From: a virus
Strand: one strand, 5' to 3'
Length of the DNA stretch: 57,338 bases
IMG/VR virus record: IMGVR_UViG_3300044630_003005
Coordinates: 1-57,338 of that record
The number at the start of each line of letters is the position of its first letter. The first letter of the stretch is position 1. The notes under the pieces were generated by a model. It was given only the letters and a program-made list of their open reading frames with translations. It had not been told where the DNA came from and made no database searches. This document shows positions 39,476 to 47,360 of this stretch, piece by piece. A program made the translations under genes and the position numbers.

Positions 39476-39868
39476 ATGACAACATTAGAATTTAGACCCA
39501 AGTGTATCAATCATGGTTGCACTAAGCCCGTAACATATAGTCACAAAGATGAGCAAGGAAACAAACGCTGGAGAATTCATTGCGGGCATTGCCAAGGAGC
39601 CAGCTACGGACGGCACGCTCATGCTTCTGGGGTAACACCATTCAAGACTGGCTACTGCTCTAACAGTGATAGTCATTTAGGGTTTGCTTGTGCTATTAAC
39701 TACAAGAAAGCTCCTTGGGCAATAGGCATGACAGAGATAGATCACAAGAATGGTGATTGCACTGACAATCGTGTTAAGAACTTAGACGAGCTGTGCCCGA
39801 TGTGCCATAAACGTAAAGGTCGACTACTCGGAGACTATAACAACATGAAACACTATCGTGTGGCGTAA
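39476..39868 (+). CDS. HNH endonuclease (130 aa)
   Basis: A 130-residue protein with two zinc-binding Cys pairs (CINHGC, CGHC) and the HNH core TEIDHKNGDCTDNRVKNLDELCPMCHKRKG (about 85-115). Fits a free-standing homing-type HNH nuclease. GGAGC leader. It lies between two genes with their own promoters, as expected for an inserted nuclease. Confidence 0.87.
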   Translation: MTTLEFRPKCINHGCTKPVTYSHKDEQGNKRWRIHCGHCQGASYGRHAHASGVTPFKTGYCSNSDSHLGFACAINYKKAPWAIGMTEIDHKNGDCTDNRVKNLDELCPMCHKRKGRLLGDYNNMKHYRVA

Positions 39869-39900
39869 GAGCCACACTGCCGGCACTCCAATCCCAGGGG

Positions 39901-39929
39901 TTGACAGTTTGGGCAAGAGGCTATATAAT
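39901..39929 (+). promoter_or_regulatory. Consensus sigma70 promoter
   Basis: TTGACA, 17 bp, TATAAT; drives 39959. Confidence 0.9.
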
Positions 39930-39958
39930 AGAGACATACAGCAACAACGGAGCGAACC

Positions 39959-40609
39959 ATGTTTACAGCAGATCAAGTTTGGGGATTAGCGGTAGCGGCA
40001 GATCGTATCAATGAGGGCTACTTCAAAGAGCCTGTGTGGACTCAACCCGACAACGATCTAACAGGTCCTATGGTTCTGGTTAAAGATGCCAACAAGTTGA
40101 TGGTCAAACAATGGCTCCGCGCCAATAACTTTACAGCAGCTTCAGAAGCTGACATCGAGAAGGGTCGTGAGATTCGTCATTACTTCAACGGCTTCTTGCT
40201 CAAAGAACTATCGGGCAAGATCAACGACTTCGAGCGACAGGCACTCCGCATCGCCCAAATAGATGAGTTCACCAACAAGAACCTCCTGGAGTTTGCTATT
40301 GTAAGCTGCTTGCCCAGCACTCAACGGCGTGATGTTGACAAGAATGTCCTGGCTGCTGAAGTTAGGAACAGCACCCAGCTGACGGGCGAAGTTGGTGACA
40401 AGATACAGGGCGAGATCGAGATCGTTAAGAGCTACTACTCACAAGAGTACAATAAATTTAGAATCACAGCTAAACTGGTTGACAGCTTCGTTGATTTCTG
40501 GTATAATACTAACATGGACACAGGAAGTAGGGTGTCTATTAAAGCAAAGATTAAAAGTGTGCGTGGCGACAATACAACACAGTTAAACTTTGTAAAGAGA
40601 ATTGGTTGA
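39959..40609 (+). CDS. Conserved phage protein (216 aa)
   Basis: A 216-residue protein. The N-terminal two thirds are helical (VKQWLRANNFTAASEADIEKG...ELSGKINDFERQALRIAQIDEF) and the C-terminus is a small beta region (SRVSIKAKIKSVRGDNTTQLNFVK) that looks OB-like. It resembles a family of aquatic T4-like phages, perhaps nucleic-acid-binding. A perfect promoter lies inside (40479-40507). Its TGA stop is part of the next -35 box. Confidence 0.77.
   Translation: MFTADQVWGLAVAADRINEGYFKEPVWTQPDNDLTGPMVLVKDANKLMVKQWLRANNFTAASEADIEKGREIRHYFNGFLLKELSGKINDFERQALRIAQIDEFTNKNLLEFAIVSCLPSTQRRDVDKNVLAAEVRNSTQLTGEVGDKIQGEIEIVKSYYSQEYNKFRITAKLVDSFVDFWYNTNMDTGSRVSIKAKIKSVRGDNTTQLNFVKRIG
40479..40507 (+). 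promoter_or_regulatory. Consensus sigma70 promoter inside a coding region
   Basis: TTGACA, 17 bp, TATAAT within the 39959 gene. An in-frame ATG at 40514 sits at the predicted +1. Confidence 0.7.
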
Positions 40610-40634
40610 CACTGAGCTGAGTTGGTGTTATACT
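40606..40634 (+). promoter_or_regulatory. Sigma70 promoter
   Basis: TTGACA, 17 bp, TATACT; contains the stop codon of the previous gene; drives 40670. Confidence 0.85.
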
Positions 40635-40669
40635 ATTAAAACTGAGAAACAACTTAAAGAGGTCTTAAA

Positions 40670-41755
40670 ATGGCAAAGAGCACAGATATTTCCGTCCGCC
40701 AAGTCGGTCCAAAAGCCGCAAAGCGTTCTATCCGCAAGGCGATTCAAACACGCCGCCCAGTGTTCCTGTGGGGTCCCCCAGGCATTGGTAAATCCGACAT
40801 TGTCAAGCAGATTGGCCAGGACGCAGGCCGTGATGTTATCGACGTTCGACTGGCTCTGTGGGAACCTACAGACATTAAAGGTATTCCTTATTACGATGCC
40901 AGCAAGGGCACAATGGTTTGGGCTCCTCCAGGTGAACTGCCTATGGATCCAGAGAGTACCGCAATCATCTTCTTGGACGAGTTGAACTCCGCTCCTCCAG
41001 CTGTTCAGGCCGCTGCCTATCAGTTGATCCTTAACCGCAAGGTTGGTACTTACCACTTGCCTAAGGGTGTTGACATTGTTGCCGCTGGTAACCGTGAAGG
41101 CGATCGTGGCGTGACATATCGTATGCCTGCTCCGCTGGCTAACCGTTTCATTCACTTGGAAGCCAAGGTAGACTTTGATGACTTCCAAGAGTGGGCTGTG
41201 ATGAACAATGTGCATCCAGAGGTTGTAGGCTATGTAGGCTTTGCCAAGCAGGACCTGTACGACTTCGATCCCAAGAGCCCTTCAAAGGCCTTTGCTACTC
41301 CACGCTCGTGGGTGTTTGTAAGCGACCTGCTCTGGGAAGACGACACTGACATTGATACTCTGCACAACCTGATCGCAGGTGCCGTAGGTGATGGCTTGGC
41401 TGTGAAGTTCATGGCTCACCGCAAGATTGCAGGTCGCTTGCCTAAAGCAGAAGACATCCTTAAGGGCAAGGTCAAGGACCTGCAGATTAAGGAAGTGTCA
41501 GCGATGTATTCTTTGACTGTTAGCCTGTGCTACGAGTTGAAGGATCAAGCAGAGAAGAAGGCCAAGGACTTTGATTCTCAGGCTGATAACTTCTTCCGCT
41601 ACATGATGGATAACTTCCCAACAGAGTTGGTAGTAATGGGTGCTAAGACAGGCCTGACAAACTACAACCTGCCATTGGATGCAACAAAGATGAAGAGCTT
41701 TGACGAGTTCCACAAGCGATTCGGTAAGTATGTTTTGAGTGCAATGGAGAATTAA
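40670..41755 (+). CDS. MoxR-type AAA+ ATPase
   Basis: A 361-residue MoxR AAA+. Walker A is GPPGIGKS (35-42) and Walker B IIFLDELN (99-106). PPGELPMDP lies between them, and AGNREGDRGVTYRMPAPLANRF supplies sensor 1 and the Arg finger. MoxR ATPases act with von Willebrand A proteins to insert metals or assemble complexes. The VWA gene is the next gene (41903), so the two probably form a chaperone pair. Found in many T4-like phages. A terminator-like GC hairpin follows. Confidence 0.92.
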   Translation: MAKSTDISVRQVGPKAAKRSIRKAIQTRRPVFLWGPPGIGKSDIVKQIGQDAGRDVIDVRLALWEPTDIKGIPYYDASKGTMVWAPPGELPMDPESTAIIFLDELNSAPPAVQAAAYQLILNRKVGTYHLPKGVDIVAAGNREGDRGVTYRMPAPLANRFIHLEAKVDFDDFQEWAVMNNVHPEVVGYVGFAKQDLYDFDPKSPSKAFATPRSWVFVSDLLWEDDTDIDTLHNLIAGAVGDGLAVKFMAHRKIAGRLPKAEDILKGKVKDLQIKEVSAMYSLTVSLCYELKDQAEKKAKDFDSQADNFFRYMMDNFPTELVVMGAKTGLTNYNLPLDATKMKSFDEFHKRFGKYVLSAMEN

Positions 41756-41763
41756 GACCTCGC

Positions 41764-41785
41764 CCTTGCAGGGGCGGGGAGCTTC
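41764..41785 (+). terminator. GC hairpin after the MoxR gene
   Basis: A CGCCC/GGGCG stem just after the stop; no T-tract, so a weak terminator or processing site. Confidence 0.4.
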
Positions 41786-41817
41786 TCAGGGCTTGCCCGC
41801 CCACCTATAGAGTGCCA

Positions 41818-41843
41818 GGGTGTTGCGTAAATACAACATCCTG
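41818..41843 (+). terminator. Hairpin GGTGTTG...CAACATCC
   Basis: An AT-rich loop and a 7-bp stem. A sibling of the 39384 terminator but without a T-tract. Confidence 0.45.
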
Positions 41844-41848
41844 GCCAC

Positions 41849-41877
41849 TTGACAACTTCGTCGTTTGGTGCTATAAT
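41849..41877 (+). promoter_or_regulatory. Consensus sigma70 promoter
   Basis: TTGACA, 17 bp, TATAAT; drives 41903. Confidence 0.9.
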
Positions 41878-41902
41878 ATATACATACTAAGGAGAGCGAC
41901 AC

Positions 41903-43111
41903 ATGGACCCGATCATCGATAAACTAACTACTGCTAGAGTAGGCCTACTGCTCAAAGCACCCTTCTTCGGCAATATGGCAACTCGTATGCAATTGATCGA
42001 AGCAGACGACTGGTGCCCGACTGCGGCTACTAATGGTCGCAATTTCTATTACAATACCAAGTTCGTGCAGAAGCTCTCAGTCAAGAAGCTGGAGTTCCTA
42101 TTCGGACACGAGATCTGCCATTGCGTGTTTGATCACTTTGGTCGTGTAGGTAGCAGAGATCGTATGCTGTCTAACATCGCACAAGACTACGCTGTCAACC
42201 AGATACTGGTAGACGAACGCATTGGTGAGAAGATTACAGAAGTTAAGATCTGCTACGATGCCAAGTACCGCGGTATGGCTTGGGAAGAGATCTACGACGA
42301 GCTCTGGGAAAAAGCAGAAAAGATCTCTTTGCCTGACCTGCTCAAGCAATTGGGCGACTTGTTGGACGAGCACATCAACGAAGATGGTTCGGGCCCAGGC
42401 AAAGAAGGTGATGGAGACAAGCAGGGCAAAGGTATGCCCACTATGACTAAAGAAGAAGCACAACAGATCCGCGATGAGATCAAAGAAGCCATGATCCAAA
42501 GTGCCGCGGCAGCAGGTGCAGGCAAGACTCCTATGGGTATCCAGCGCCTGATCAAAGATATGACTGAACCCAAGATTAGCTGGCGCGATCTTGTGCGTCA
42601 AGAGATCCAAAGCATCATCCGCAATGACTACACATTCACTCGCCCAAGCCGTAAGGGACAGATGTCAGGTGCTATCCTGCCTGGTATGAAAGAAGCAACT
42701 ACCATTGACGTAGGCATCTGCATTGATATGTCGGGCTCCATTGGTGAAGAGGATGCAACTGTATTCCTTTCAGAAGTCAAAGGCATTATGGATCAATACG
42801 AGGACTTCAAGATCAACCTGTGGTGCTTTGATACTGCTATCTATAATCACAAAGAGATCTCGCAAGACAACAGTCACGATCTTGAAGAGTATGAGCCACA
42901 AGGTGGCGGTGGTACTGACTTTGAAGTCAACTGGGACTTTATGAAAGATAATGGCATTGCTCCCAAGAAGTTCATTATGTTCACAGACGGCTACCCTTGC
43001 GGCAGTTGGGGCGATGAGGATTATTGCGACACTATCTTTATTGTCAAAGGCAATACAGAAGCAGAAGCACCTTTTGGCCAGACTGTTATCTACGAGAAAG
43101 AAGCGGCATAA
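41903..43111 (+). CDS. VWA-domain metallopeptidase-like protein
   Basis: A 402-residue protein. The N-terminal half has HEICH (69-73), an HExxH-like zinc site as in VWA-like metallopeptidases (DUF2201 type). Residues about 160-210 are a low-complexity linker. The C-terminal VWA domain has the MIDAS motif DMSGS (275-279), then GGGGTDFEVNW and MFTDGYP. The partner MoxR ATPase is directly upstream. The pair could assemble or dismantle a host complex during early infection. Confidence 0.9.
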   Translation: MDPIIDKLTTARVGLLLKAPFFGNMATRMQLIEADDWCPTAATNGRNFYYNTKFVQKLSVKKLEFLFGHEICHCVFDHFGRVGSRDRMLSNIAQDYAVNQILVDERIGEKITEVKICYDAKYRGMAWEEIYDELWEKAEKISLPDLLKQLGDLLDEHINEDGSGPGKEGDGDKQGKGMPTMTKEEAQQIRDEIKEAMIQSAAAAGAGKTPMGIQRLIKDMTEPKISWRDLVRQEIQSIIRNDYTFTRPSRKGQMSGAILPGMKEATTIDVGICIDMSGSIGEEDATVFLSEVKGIMDQYEDFKINLWCFDTAIYNHKEISQDNSHDLEEYEPQGGGGTDFEVNWDFMKDNGIAPKKFIMFTDGYPCGSWGDEDYCDTIFIVKGNTEAEAPFGQTVIYEKEAA

Positions 43112-43144
43112 TGGAAGTGCCGGGCTGTGTGGCTTTTTAGCAAC

Positions 43145-43157
43145 AGGCCCCGCTGCT
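43145..43157 (+). repeat. Dispersed 13-mer AGGCCCCGCTGCT, copy 4
   Basis: After the VWA gene and before a terminator. Confidence 0.85.
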
Positions 43158-43171
43158 ATACGTGTACAAAG

Positions 43172-43196
43172 ACCCTAGAACTTCTAGGGTTTCTTT
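43172..43196 (+). terminator. Rho-independent terminator
   Basis: ACCCTAGAA/TTCTAGGGT near-perfect palindrome followed by TTCTTTT. Confidence 0.85.
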
Positions 43197-43205
43197 TGAC
43201 TTTGG

Positions 43206-43234
43206 TTGACGGAATCGCCAAAAGGCATTATAAT
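43206..43234 (+). promoter_or_regulatory. Sigma70 promoter
   Basis: TTGACG, 17 bp, TATAAT; drives 43267. Confidence 0.87.
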
Positions 43235-43266
43235 TAATGCTTACACACACTAAACAGGAGCTAGAT

Positions 43267-43620
43267 ATGCAAGCAGTCGCAACAGTTATCACAGAGCAGT
43301 TGGTACAGGACGCAACCAACGAGGCAGGCATCCAGGCCCGCTCAGCGGCTAAGGCATTCCACGCCAAGCATGGCGATCGTGACGCTTGTGGCTTTGCCTG
43401 GGTAAACGTCTACGGTGTTCGTAGCAACTCTAAGTTGGGCAAGTGGTTGGCAGCCGCAGGCTTCCGCAAAGACTACACGGGTGCATTGTGCCTGTGGAAT
43501 CCAAGCGGCTTTCCTACACAATCGATCAGCATCCTGGAAGCAGGCGCTGAGGCCTACGCAGAAGTGATCAAGACCAAGTTGGGCTTGGACAAGGTCTACG
43601 CAGGAAGCAGGTTGGATTAA
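43267..43620 (+). CDS. Conserved phage protein (117 aa)
   Basis: A 117-residue protein from the ATG at 43267 (AGGAGCTAG leader). Segments ARSAAKAFHAKHGDRDACGFAWVNVYG and SISILEAGAEAYAEVIKTKLGLDKVY are typical of a small family common in phages. Function unknown. TAATG overlap with the next gene. Confidence 0.82.
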   Translation: MQAVATVITEQLVQDATNEAGIQARSAAKAFHAKHGDRDACGFAWVNVYGVRSNSKLGKWLAAAGFRKDYTGALCLWNPSGFPTQSISILEAGAEAYAEVIKTKLGLDKVYAGSRLD

Positions 43621-43940
43621 TGGAAGCCCTCCGGGAAACAACCGGGGGTGCCTTTCCCCCGCACATATATCTACTAGATGGAAACAATCTAGTATCGTAT
43701 ATAAAGAGTGGAGAATCAGAACCATTCTATTTTAAGAATCCTATTAAAGGGTTTGATAAACGTGGTAGGAAGTTTGCAACTGTAACTCCTAATCCGTTTA
43801 AAGTCAAAGTACAAAGTAATTTAATAACAGTAAAAGGCTCCAATGACAAAGAATACACAATCGATCCAGATGCAAAAACCTGTACCTGTCCAGGGTTCAC
43901 TTTCCGAGGTGCCTGCAAACACTTGGCCAGCAATAGTTAA
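43620..43940 (+). CDS. SWIM zinc-finger protein
   Basis: A 106-residue protein starting at the TAATG overlap. The C-terminus TCTCPGFTFRGACKHL has CxC...CxH, the SWIM motif of DNA- or protein-binding zinc fingers. The N-terminal part is a small beta domain (KVKVQSNLITVKGSNDKEYTID). Possibly a nucleic-acid-binding adapter. Confidence 0.85.
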   Translation: MEALRETTGGAFPPHIYLLDGNNLVSYIKSGESEPFYFKNPIKGFDKRGRKFATVTPNPFKVKVQSNLITVKGSNDKEYTIDPDAKTCTCPGFTFRGACKHLASNS

Positions 43941-43958
43941 ACGACTGCTGAGTGGCAA

Positions 43959-44186
43959 ATGAAACGATTCACCTTTTGGCGTAATTCCATCATATCAGAA
44001 GTCTACGTGGTTGAGTGCGAGACTGAGGAGCAGGCCCGAACCATGCTGAACGACGGTGAAGTGGATGTATTCTCAGAGGAGTGGGTGGACTGGGCAACTA
44101 GGGACTACGAGCTAGAGCACGAAGAGATCATAGACCCTTTGTACCGTATGGTTAAAGACTACGAATCGGTTGACAGTTTGGGCTAA
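43959..44186 (+). CDS. Hypothetical protein (75 aa)
   Basis: A 75-residue acidic protein with MKRFTFWRNSIISEVYVVECETEEQARTML; alpha/beta. Its stop falls in the promoter spacer at 44184-44186. Function unknown. Confidence 0.72.
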   Translation: MKRFTFWRNSIISEVYVVECETEEQARTMLNDGEVDVFSEEWVDWATRDYELEHEEIIDPLYRMVKDYESVDSLG

Positions 44187-44198
44187 TGGCAGTATAAT
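44170..44198 (+). promoter_or_regulatory. Consensus sigma70 promoter
   Basis: TTGACA, 17 bp, TATAAT; drives 44227. Confidence 0.9.
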
Positions 44199-44226
44199 AA
44201 ACACATACACACAAACAGGAGCTGAA

Positions 44227-44412
44227 ATGATCAAACTCAAAGACATCCGTGAAGGCAGCGTGGTCATCGTGCGTGGCGCATTTGGCAGTGGGCCTGAGGA
44301 GCGTGTCAAAGTAGAAGAGGTTCACGCAGACGTAAAGAACGGCCGTCCAGGCATTGACTACGAAGGTAGCTGGGCATATCTTACCCAGGTTCAGCGTGTG
44401 GTTACCTACTGA
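44227..44412 (+). CDS. Hypothetical protein (61 aa)
   Basis: A 61-residue beta-rich protein from the ATG at 44227 after AGGAGCTGA (an ATG at 44170 lies in the promoter). MIKLKDIREGSVVIVRGAFGSGPEERVKVEEV looks SH3/KOW-like. Function unknown. Confidence 0.75.
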   Translation: MIKLKDIREGSVVIVRGAFGSGPEERVKVEEVHADVKNGRPGIDYEGSWAYLTQVQRVVTY

Positions 44413-44416
44413 TTGG

Positions 44417-44445
44417 TTGACACTTTGGGCGTTTGGCAGTATAAT
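44417..44445 (+). promoter_or_regulatory. Consensus sigma70 promoter
   Basis: TTGACA, 17 bp, TATAAT; drives 44473. Confidence 0.9.
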
Positions 44446-44472
44446 AAACACATACACACAAAGGAGCGATAG

Positions 44473-44739
44473 ATGAAAGCATTAGAGAAGTTTTTAAAAG
44501 ACAAGAATCACTGGAACTCATTCTTCAAGGGTCCCCAGTATAGCCTCAACAGTGCCAAGGACCGTCAGGCTGTGGCAGACATGATTGACTCAGCCTTGAG
44601 TCCAGAGAACTTGACCTGCGATGGCGAACTGAGCCGTACAGAGGTCAATCGTCGATACAAAGAGTTAATGACTGCGGCCAAGCAACTCAAGAAGTTTGAT
44701 CCAACAGTAACCTTTTACGAATACGAAACGGAGATCTAA
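44473..44739 (+). CDS. Hypothetical protein (88 aa)
   Basis: An 88-residue helical protein with AAGGAGCG before the ATG. Ends one base before the next gene. Function unknown. Confidence 0.75.
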   Translation: MKALEKFLKDKNHWNSFFKGPQYSLNSAKDRQAVADMIDSALSPENLTCDGELSRTEVNRRYKELMTAAKQLKKFDPTVTFYEYETEI

Positions 44740-44740
44740 G

Positions 44741-45373
44741 ATGCCTAATTGGTGTTCAAATCATATCACAGTGCGTGGCACTGATCCTGCGGCAATCAAG
44801 CGATTAGCCGATGCATTTGACAACGGTGAGTTCTGCGGTACAGTAGTGCCTATGCCAGAAGAACTCAACATTACATCAGGCTCGTTGGGTGATCCTGTAG
44901 AACAGGCTGAACTAGAGGCCAAGAGTGCGGCCAACTTAGAGAAACATGGATTCGCTAACTGGTATGACTTCAATGTGGCCAAGTGGGGAACCAAGTGGGA
45001 GATCGGCGGCAACGGTGATGTTGCAGAGATTGATGTGGATGGCTTGAGCTTCTCTGCACCCTTTGAAAGTGCCTGGAGCCCACCCATTGGTGTATGTGAA
45101 GCATTGGCTGAACAGGGCTTCGACGTCACCCTTTACTACTACGAACCCGGCATGGGCTTTGTGGGCAAGTGGGAAGATGGTTTTGATGACTACTACGAAT
45201 ATGCAGGCGAGAACTCCAAGACTGTGAGAGCCGCTATTGGTGATGAGCTAGACGATATGTTTGGCATCAGTGAGTCAATGGCTGAATACGAAGCAGAGAA
45301 TGAAGAAGAGGAAGAACTCACCGAATGGCTCAAGGATGGCATTGACAAAAAAGCTCAGTTGGTTGCATTATGA
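44741..45373 (+). CDS. DUF1281-like (YubB/ferredoxin-like fold) protein
   Basis: A 210-residue acidic protein beginning MPNWCSNHITVRGTDPAAIKRL, the mark of the DUF1281/YubB-type family found in phages and plasmids. FSAPFESAWSPPIGV near 110 is the second conserved block. The C-terminal 50 residues are extremely acidic. A ferredoxin-like fold is assumed for the family. ATGA overlap with the next gene. Confidence 0.85.
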   Translation: MPNWCSNHITVRGTDPAAIKRLADAFDNGEFCGTVVPMPEELNITSGSLGDPVEQAELEAKSAANLEKHGFANWYDFNVAKWGTKWEIGGNGDVAEIDVDGLSFSAPFESAWSPPIGVCEALAEQGFDVTLYYYEPGMGFVGKWEDGFDDYYEYAGENSKTVRAAIGDELDDMFGISESMAEYEAENEEEEELTEWLKDGIDKKAQLVAL

Positions 45374-45663
45374 AAGTAATCAAACTGGATCGACGTTACA
45401 GTGGCTACGGCACTTGGACACATAGGACCAATGGTGGTTATTGGCAGGGTGAAGAAGCTCGTGCCAAAGGACTAATGGACTTCTACGATATGAGATGCTA
45501 TATGACGCAGATGAATGGCCCGGGTTGTTTCATACACGAAGCCTGGGCCATTAAGAAGCATGGACAGGCAGTGCCTGATTGGGCTTGGGATACGGACGGC
45601 AATGTGTTCTTTCGTGACTCAGCTTTGGTTAACTTCACTTTGGCAAAGGATAGATGGCAATGA
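45370..45663 (+). CDS. Hypothetical protein (97 aa)
   Basis: A 97-residue Trp-rich protein, co-translated with the previous gene (ATGA). GTWTHRTNGGYWQGEEARAKGLMDFYDMR is the most distinctive segment. No family recognised. Confidence 0.7.
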   Translation: MKVIKLDRRYSGYGTWTHRTNGGYWQGEEARAKGLMDFYDMRCYMTQMNGPGCFIHEAWAIKKHGQAVPDWAWDTDGNVFFRDSALVNFTLAKDRWQ

Positions 45664-45839
45664 GTAGACTATACACGTTCGTGTTCACTGTTGAGTGTGC
45701 ATCAACCGGCTCTCCAGATCTAAGTAGAGCGGAAGAAATGATACATCTGAACATGCAAGAACTGGTTTATGATGACGAGTTCATCGCGGCCCTAGATGAA
45801 AAGGAGAGCGTGACAATTCAAGTTAATTTGGTAAAATGA
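45660..45839 (+). CDS. Hypothetical protein (59 aa)
   Basis: A 59-residue protein from the ATGA overlap; an alternative ATG 6 bp upstream is possible. Acidic, alpha/beta. The stop is 4 bp before the next -35 box. Function unknown. Confidence 0.65.
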   Translation: MSRLYTFVFTVECASTGSPDLSRAEEMIHLNMQELVYDDEFIAALDEKESVTIQVNLVK

Positions 45840-45843
45840 ATGG

Positions 45844-45872
45844 TTGACGCCAAACCAAATTGGCGTTACAAT
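45844..45872 (+). promoter_or_regulatory. Sigma70 promoter
   Basis: TTGACG, 17 bp, TACAAT; drives 45929 through a longer leader. Confidence 0.75.
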
Positions 45873-45928
45873 AGTAATACGCTGCTAACACAGCTAATTT
45901 TTAACACACACAGAAAGAGATATTTAAA

Positions 45929-46258
45929 ATGGCTACAGATAAAAAATTCGCAGTCGCAGGTGCTTCAACGTTTGGTGGTGACACCAAGATCCGATTCGCT
46001 AACGATATGATGCGTACCAAGATCCTCCAGAAGAATGGTCACACTGACATTGACTTGGTTGACCTGCCCAAAGAGATGACCAAGGCTGAAATCGTTCAGC
46101 ACTTGAAGAGCATCAAGTTCGGTCAAGGCAATGCCGCTATCGAAGCTGCCATTGCCTACGCAGAGAAAAAGAATCCGTCAAGTACTAAGACGGTCAAGGC
46201 CAAGACTGCTACGGTCACGGCCACAGCGACTTCTGAATCAGAAGACGCACCGTTCTAA
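45929..46258 (+). CDS. Hypothetical protein (109 aa)
   Basis: A 109-residue protein: an alpha/beta domain (FGGDTKIRFANDMMRTKILQKNG) then a Thr/Ala-rich tail. A promoter upstream and a strong terminator downstream make it monocistronic. Function unknown. Confidence 0.75.
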   Translation: MATDKKFAVAGASTFGGDTKIRFANDMMRTKILQKNGHTDIDLVDLPKEMTKAEIVQHLKSIKFGQGNAAIEAAIAYAEKKNPSSTKTVKAKTATVTATATSESEDAPF

Positions 46259-46259
46259 A

Positions 46260-46274
46260 CCGATTCGCTCCCGG
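46260..46274 (+). repeat. 15-mer CCGATTCGCTCCCGG, copy 2
   Basis: Identical to 39359-39373. Confidence 0.8.
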
Positions 46275-46288
46275 CTAAGAACCTTGAT

Positions 46289-46321
46289 AGAGACCCTACT
46301 AACACTAGGGTCTCTTTTTTT
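46289..46321 (+). terminator. Rho-independent terminator
   Basis: AGAGACCCTA/TAGGGTCTCT 10-bp stem with 7-nt loop and T7 tract. Confidence 0.93.
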
Positions 46322-46323
46322 GG

Positions 46324-46352
46324 TTGACATTTTGGACATTGTGCGTTATAAT
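46324..46352 (+). promoter_or_regulatory. Consensus sigma70 promoter (island type)
   Basis: TTGACA, 17 bp (TTTTGGACATTGTGCGT), TATAAT; drives 46382. Confidence 0.9.
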
Positions 46353-46381
46353 AACAGCTTACACACACAAAAGGACACACA

Positions 46382-46633
46382 ATGTTTACAAATTGCATAG
46401 CATACGCAAAGCTAGTTTACAACAAAAAACTAAAAGCATACAAAGTACAATTTGCTTTTAACGTACACAAAAAGTTAGTAGGCACTGACTACAAATATAT
46501 ATTTCCTGTGCAAAGCAAATGCAACTATGTTAGTGGGGACTTACTTGCAGACAACTTGCAAAACGAGGTGCAACGCACTGTGGCATCTGCGCAACAAAGT
46601 TTGCGTACTACAAACATAGTATTTGTTGACTAA
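46382..46633 (+). CDS. Hypothetical protein (83 aa), GATC-free island
   Basis: An 83-residue basic protein (MFTNCIAYAKLVYNKKLKAYKVQFAF...). First of five genes with a codon style unlike the neighbours: no ATC for Ile, no GATC. AAAGGA leader. Function unknown. Confidence 0.72.
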   Translation: MFTNCIAYAKLVYNKKLKAYKVQFAFNVHKKLVGTDYKYIFPVQSKCNYVSGDLLADNLQNEVQRTVASAQQSLRTTNIVFVD

Positions 46634-46657
46634 ACTGTAGGGTTATACATAGCGCAT

Positions 46658-46686
46658 TTGACATTTTGGACAAAGTGCGCTATAAT
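46658..46686 (+). promoter_or_regulatory. Consensus sigma70 promoter (island type)
   Basis: TTGACA, 17 bp, TATAAT; drives the small gene at 46712. Confidence 0.9.
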
Positions 46687-46711
46687 AACAACTTAGCAAC
46701 AAAGGAACACA

Positions 46712-46855
46712 ATGCAAAATACTAAAAGCAAATTAGACAGTTTAATGTTACAGTTACAAGCAGTGCTAGAACAAGCAGGACTAGACGAACACGAGCGCAT
46801 ACAAAATGCTTTTAATGCACTTGCAATAGAACTAGACGACACAATTATAGCATAA
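46712..46855 (+). CDS. Small helical protein (47 aa)
   Basis: A 47-residue frame with AAAGGAACACA before the ATG. It is a two-helix pattern rich in Leu/Gln/Glu (LDSLMLQLQAVLEQAG...). The promoter and ribosome-binding site make it likely real. Function unknown. Confidence 0.72.
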   Translation: MQNTKSKLDSLMLQLQAVLEQAGLDEHERIQNAFNALAIELDDTIIA

Positions 46856-46887
46856 CACTACAGCGCATAGGGTTATTGCGCACACAC

Positions 46888-46916
46888 TTGACATTTTGGA
46901 CAGTGTGTGCTATAAT
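46888..46916 (+). promoter_or_regulatory. Consensus sigma70 promoter (island type)
   Basis: TTGACA, 17 bp, TATAAT; drives 46943. Confidence 0.9.
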
Positions 46917-46942
46917 TAACACTTAGCAACAAAGGAGTGTGT

Positions 46943-47164
46943 ATGCAAGTAGAAGTAGTGGACATTGAGGCGGATGGTTTTTACAAAGACGCTAATGTTA
47001 GCGGCAACTGCGTAAAGGTTACACTGCGCAAAGGCACAGAGGTTGCAAGCTGTAGGCAGATACTTATTTGGGATGAGGAGTACGCAGAGGACTGCTTTGA
47101 GGACTGGAAGGACTGCGCACTTGCAGGCGAAGAGGGATACACTTACACAGAAGGAGCGATATGA
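46943..47164 (+). CDS. Hypothetical protein (73 aa)
   Basis: A 73-residue acidic protein; the ATG at 46943 is preferred to a GTG at 46937 by its spacing to AAAGGAG. It has four Cys but no clear zinc motif. ATGA overlap with the next gene. Confidence 0.72.
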   Translation: MQVEVVDIEADGFYKDANVSGNCVKVTLRKGTEVASCRQILIWDEEYAEDCFEDWKDCALAGEEGYTYTEGAI

Positions 47165-47343
47165 AGACAGTTTTTGTAGTGCAAGCACAGGGCTTTGGAG
47201 ATGACGAGGACGCTTTTGAGAACATTGCGGCGTTTAGTACACTGGCTCTGGCAGACGCACACATTGCGGAACTGCAAGCACAGGACGCAGAGGAAGACAA
47301 CGAGTTTGTATACAATGTGGACGCAATAACCCTGCAGGCCTAA
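47161..47343 (+). CDS. Hypothetical protein (60 aa)
   Basis: A 60-residue acidic protein (MKTVFVVQAQGFGDDEDAFENI...), co-translated with the previous gene. GAAGGAGCGAT leader. A short hairpin AGGCC/GGCCT follows at 47336-47350. Function unknown. Confidence 0.72.
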   Translation: MKTVFVVQAQGFGDDEDAFENIAAFSTLALADAHIAELQAQDAEEDNEFVYNVDAITLQA

Positions 47344-47360
47344 GGGCCTTTATATTTTGG

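Noticed and set aside
42098-42610. Antisense frame of 170 aa opposite the VWA gene
   Set aside because: Shadow of the conserved gene; composition typical of antisense codons.
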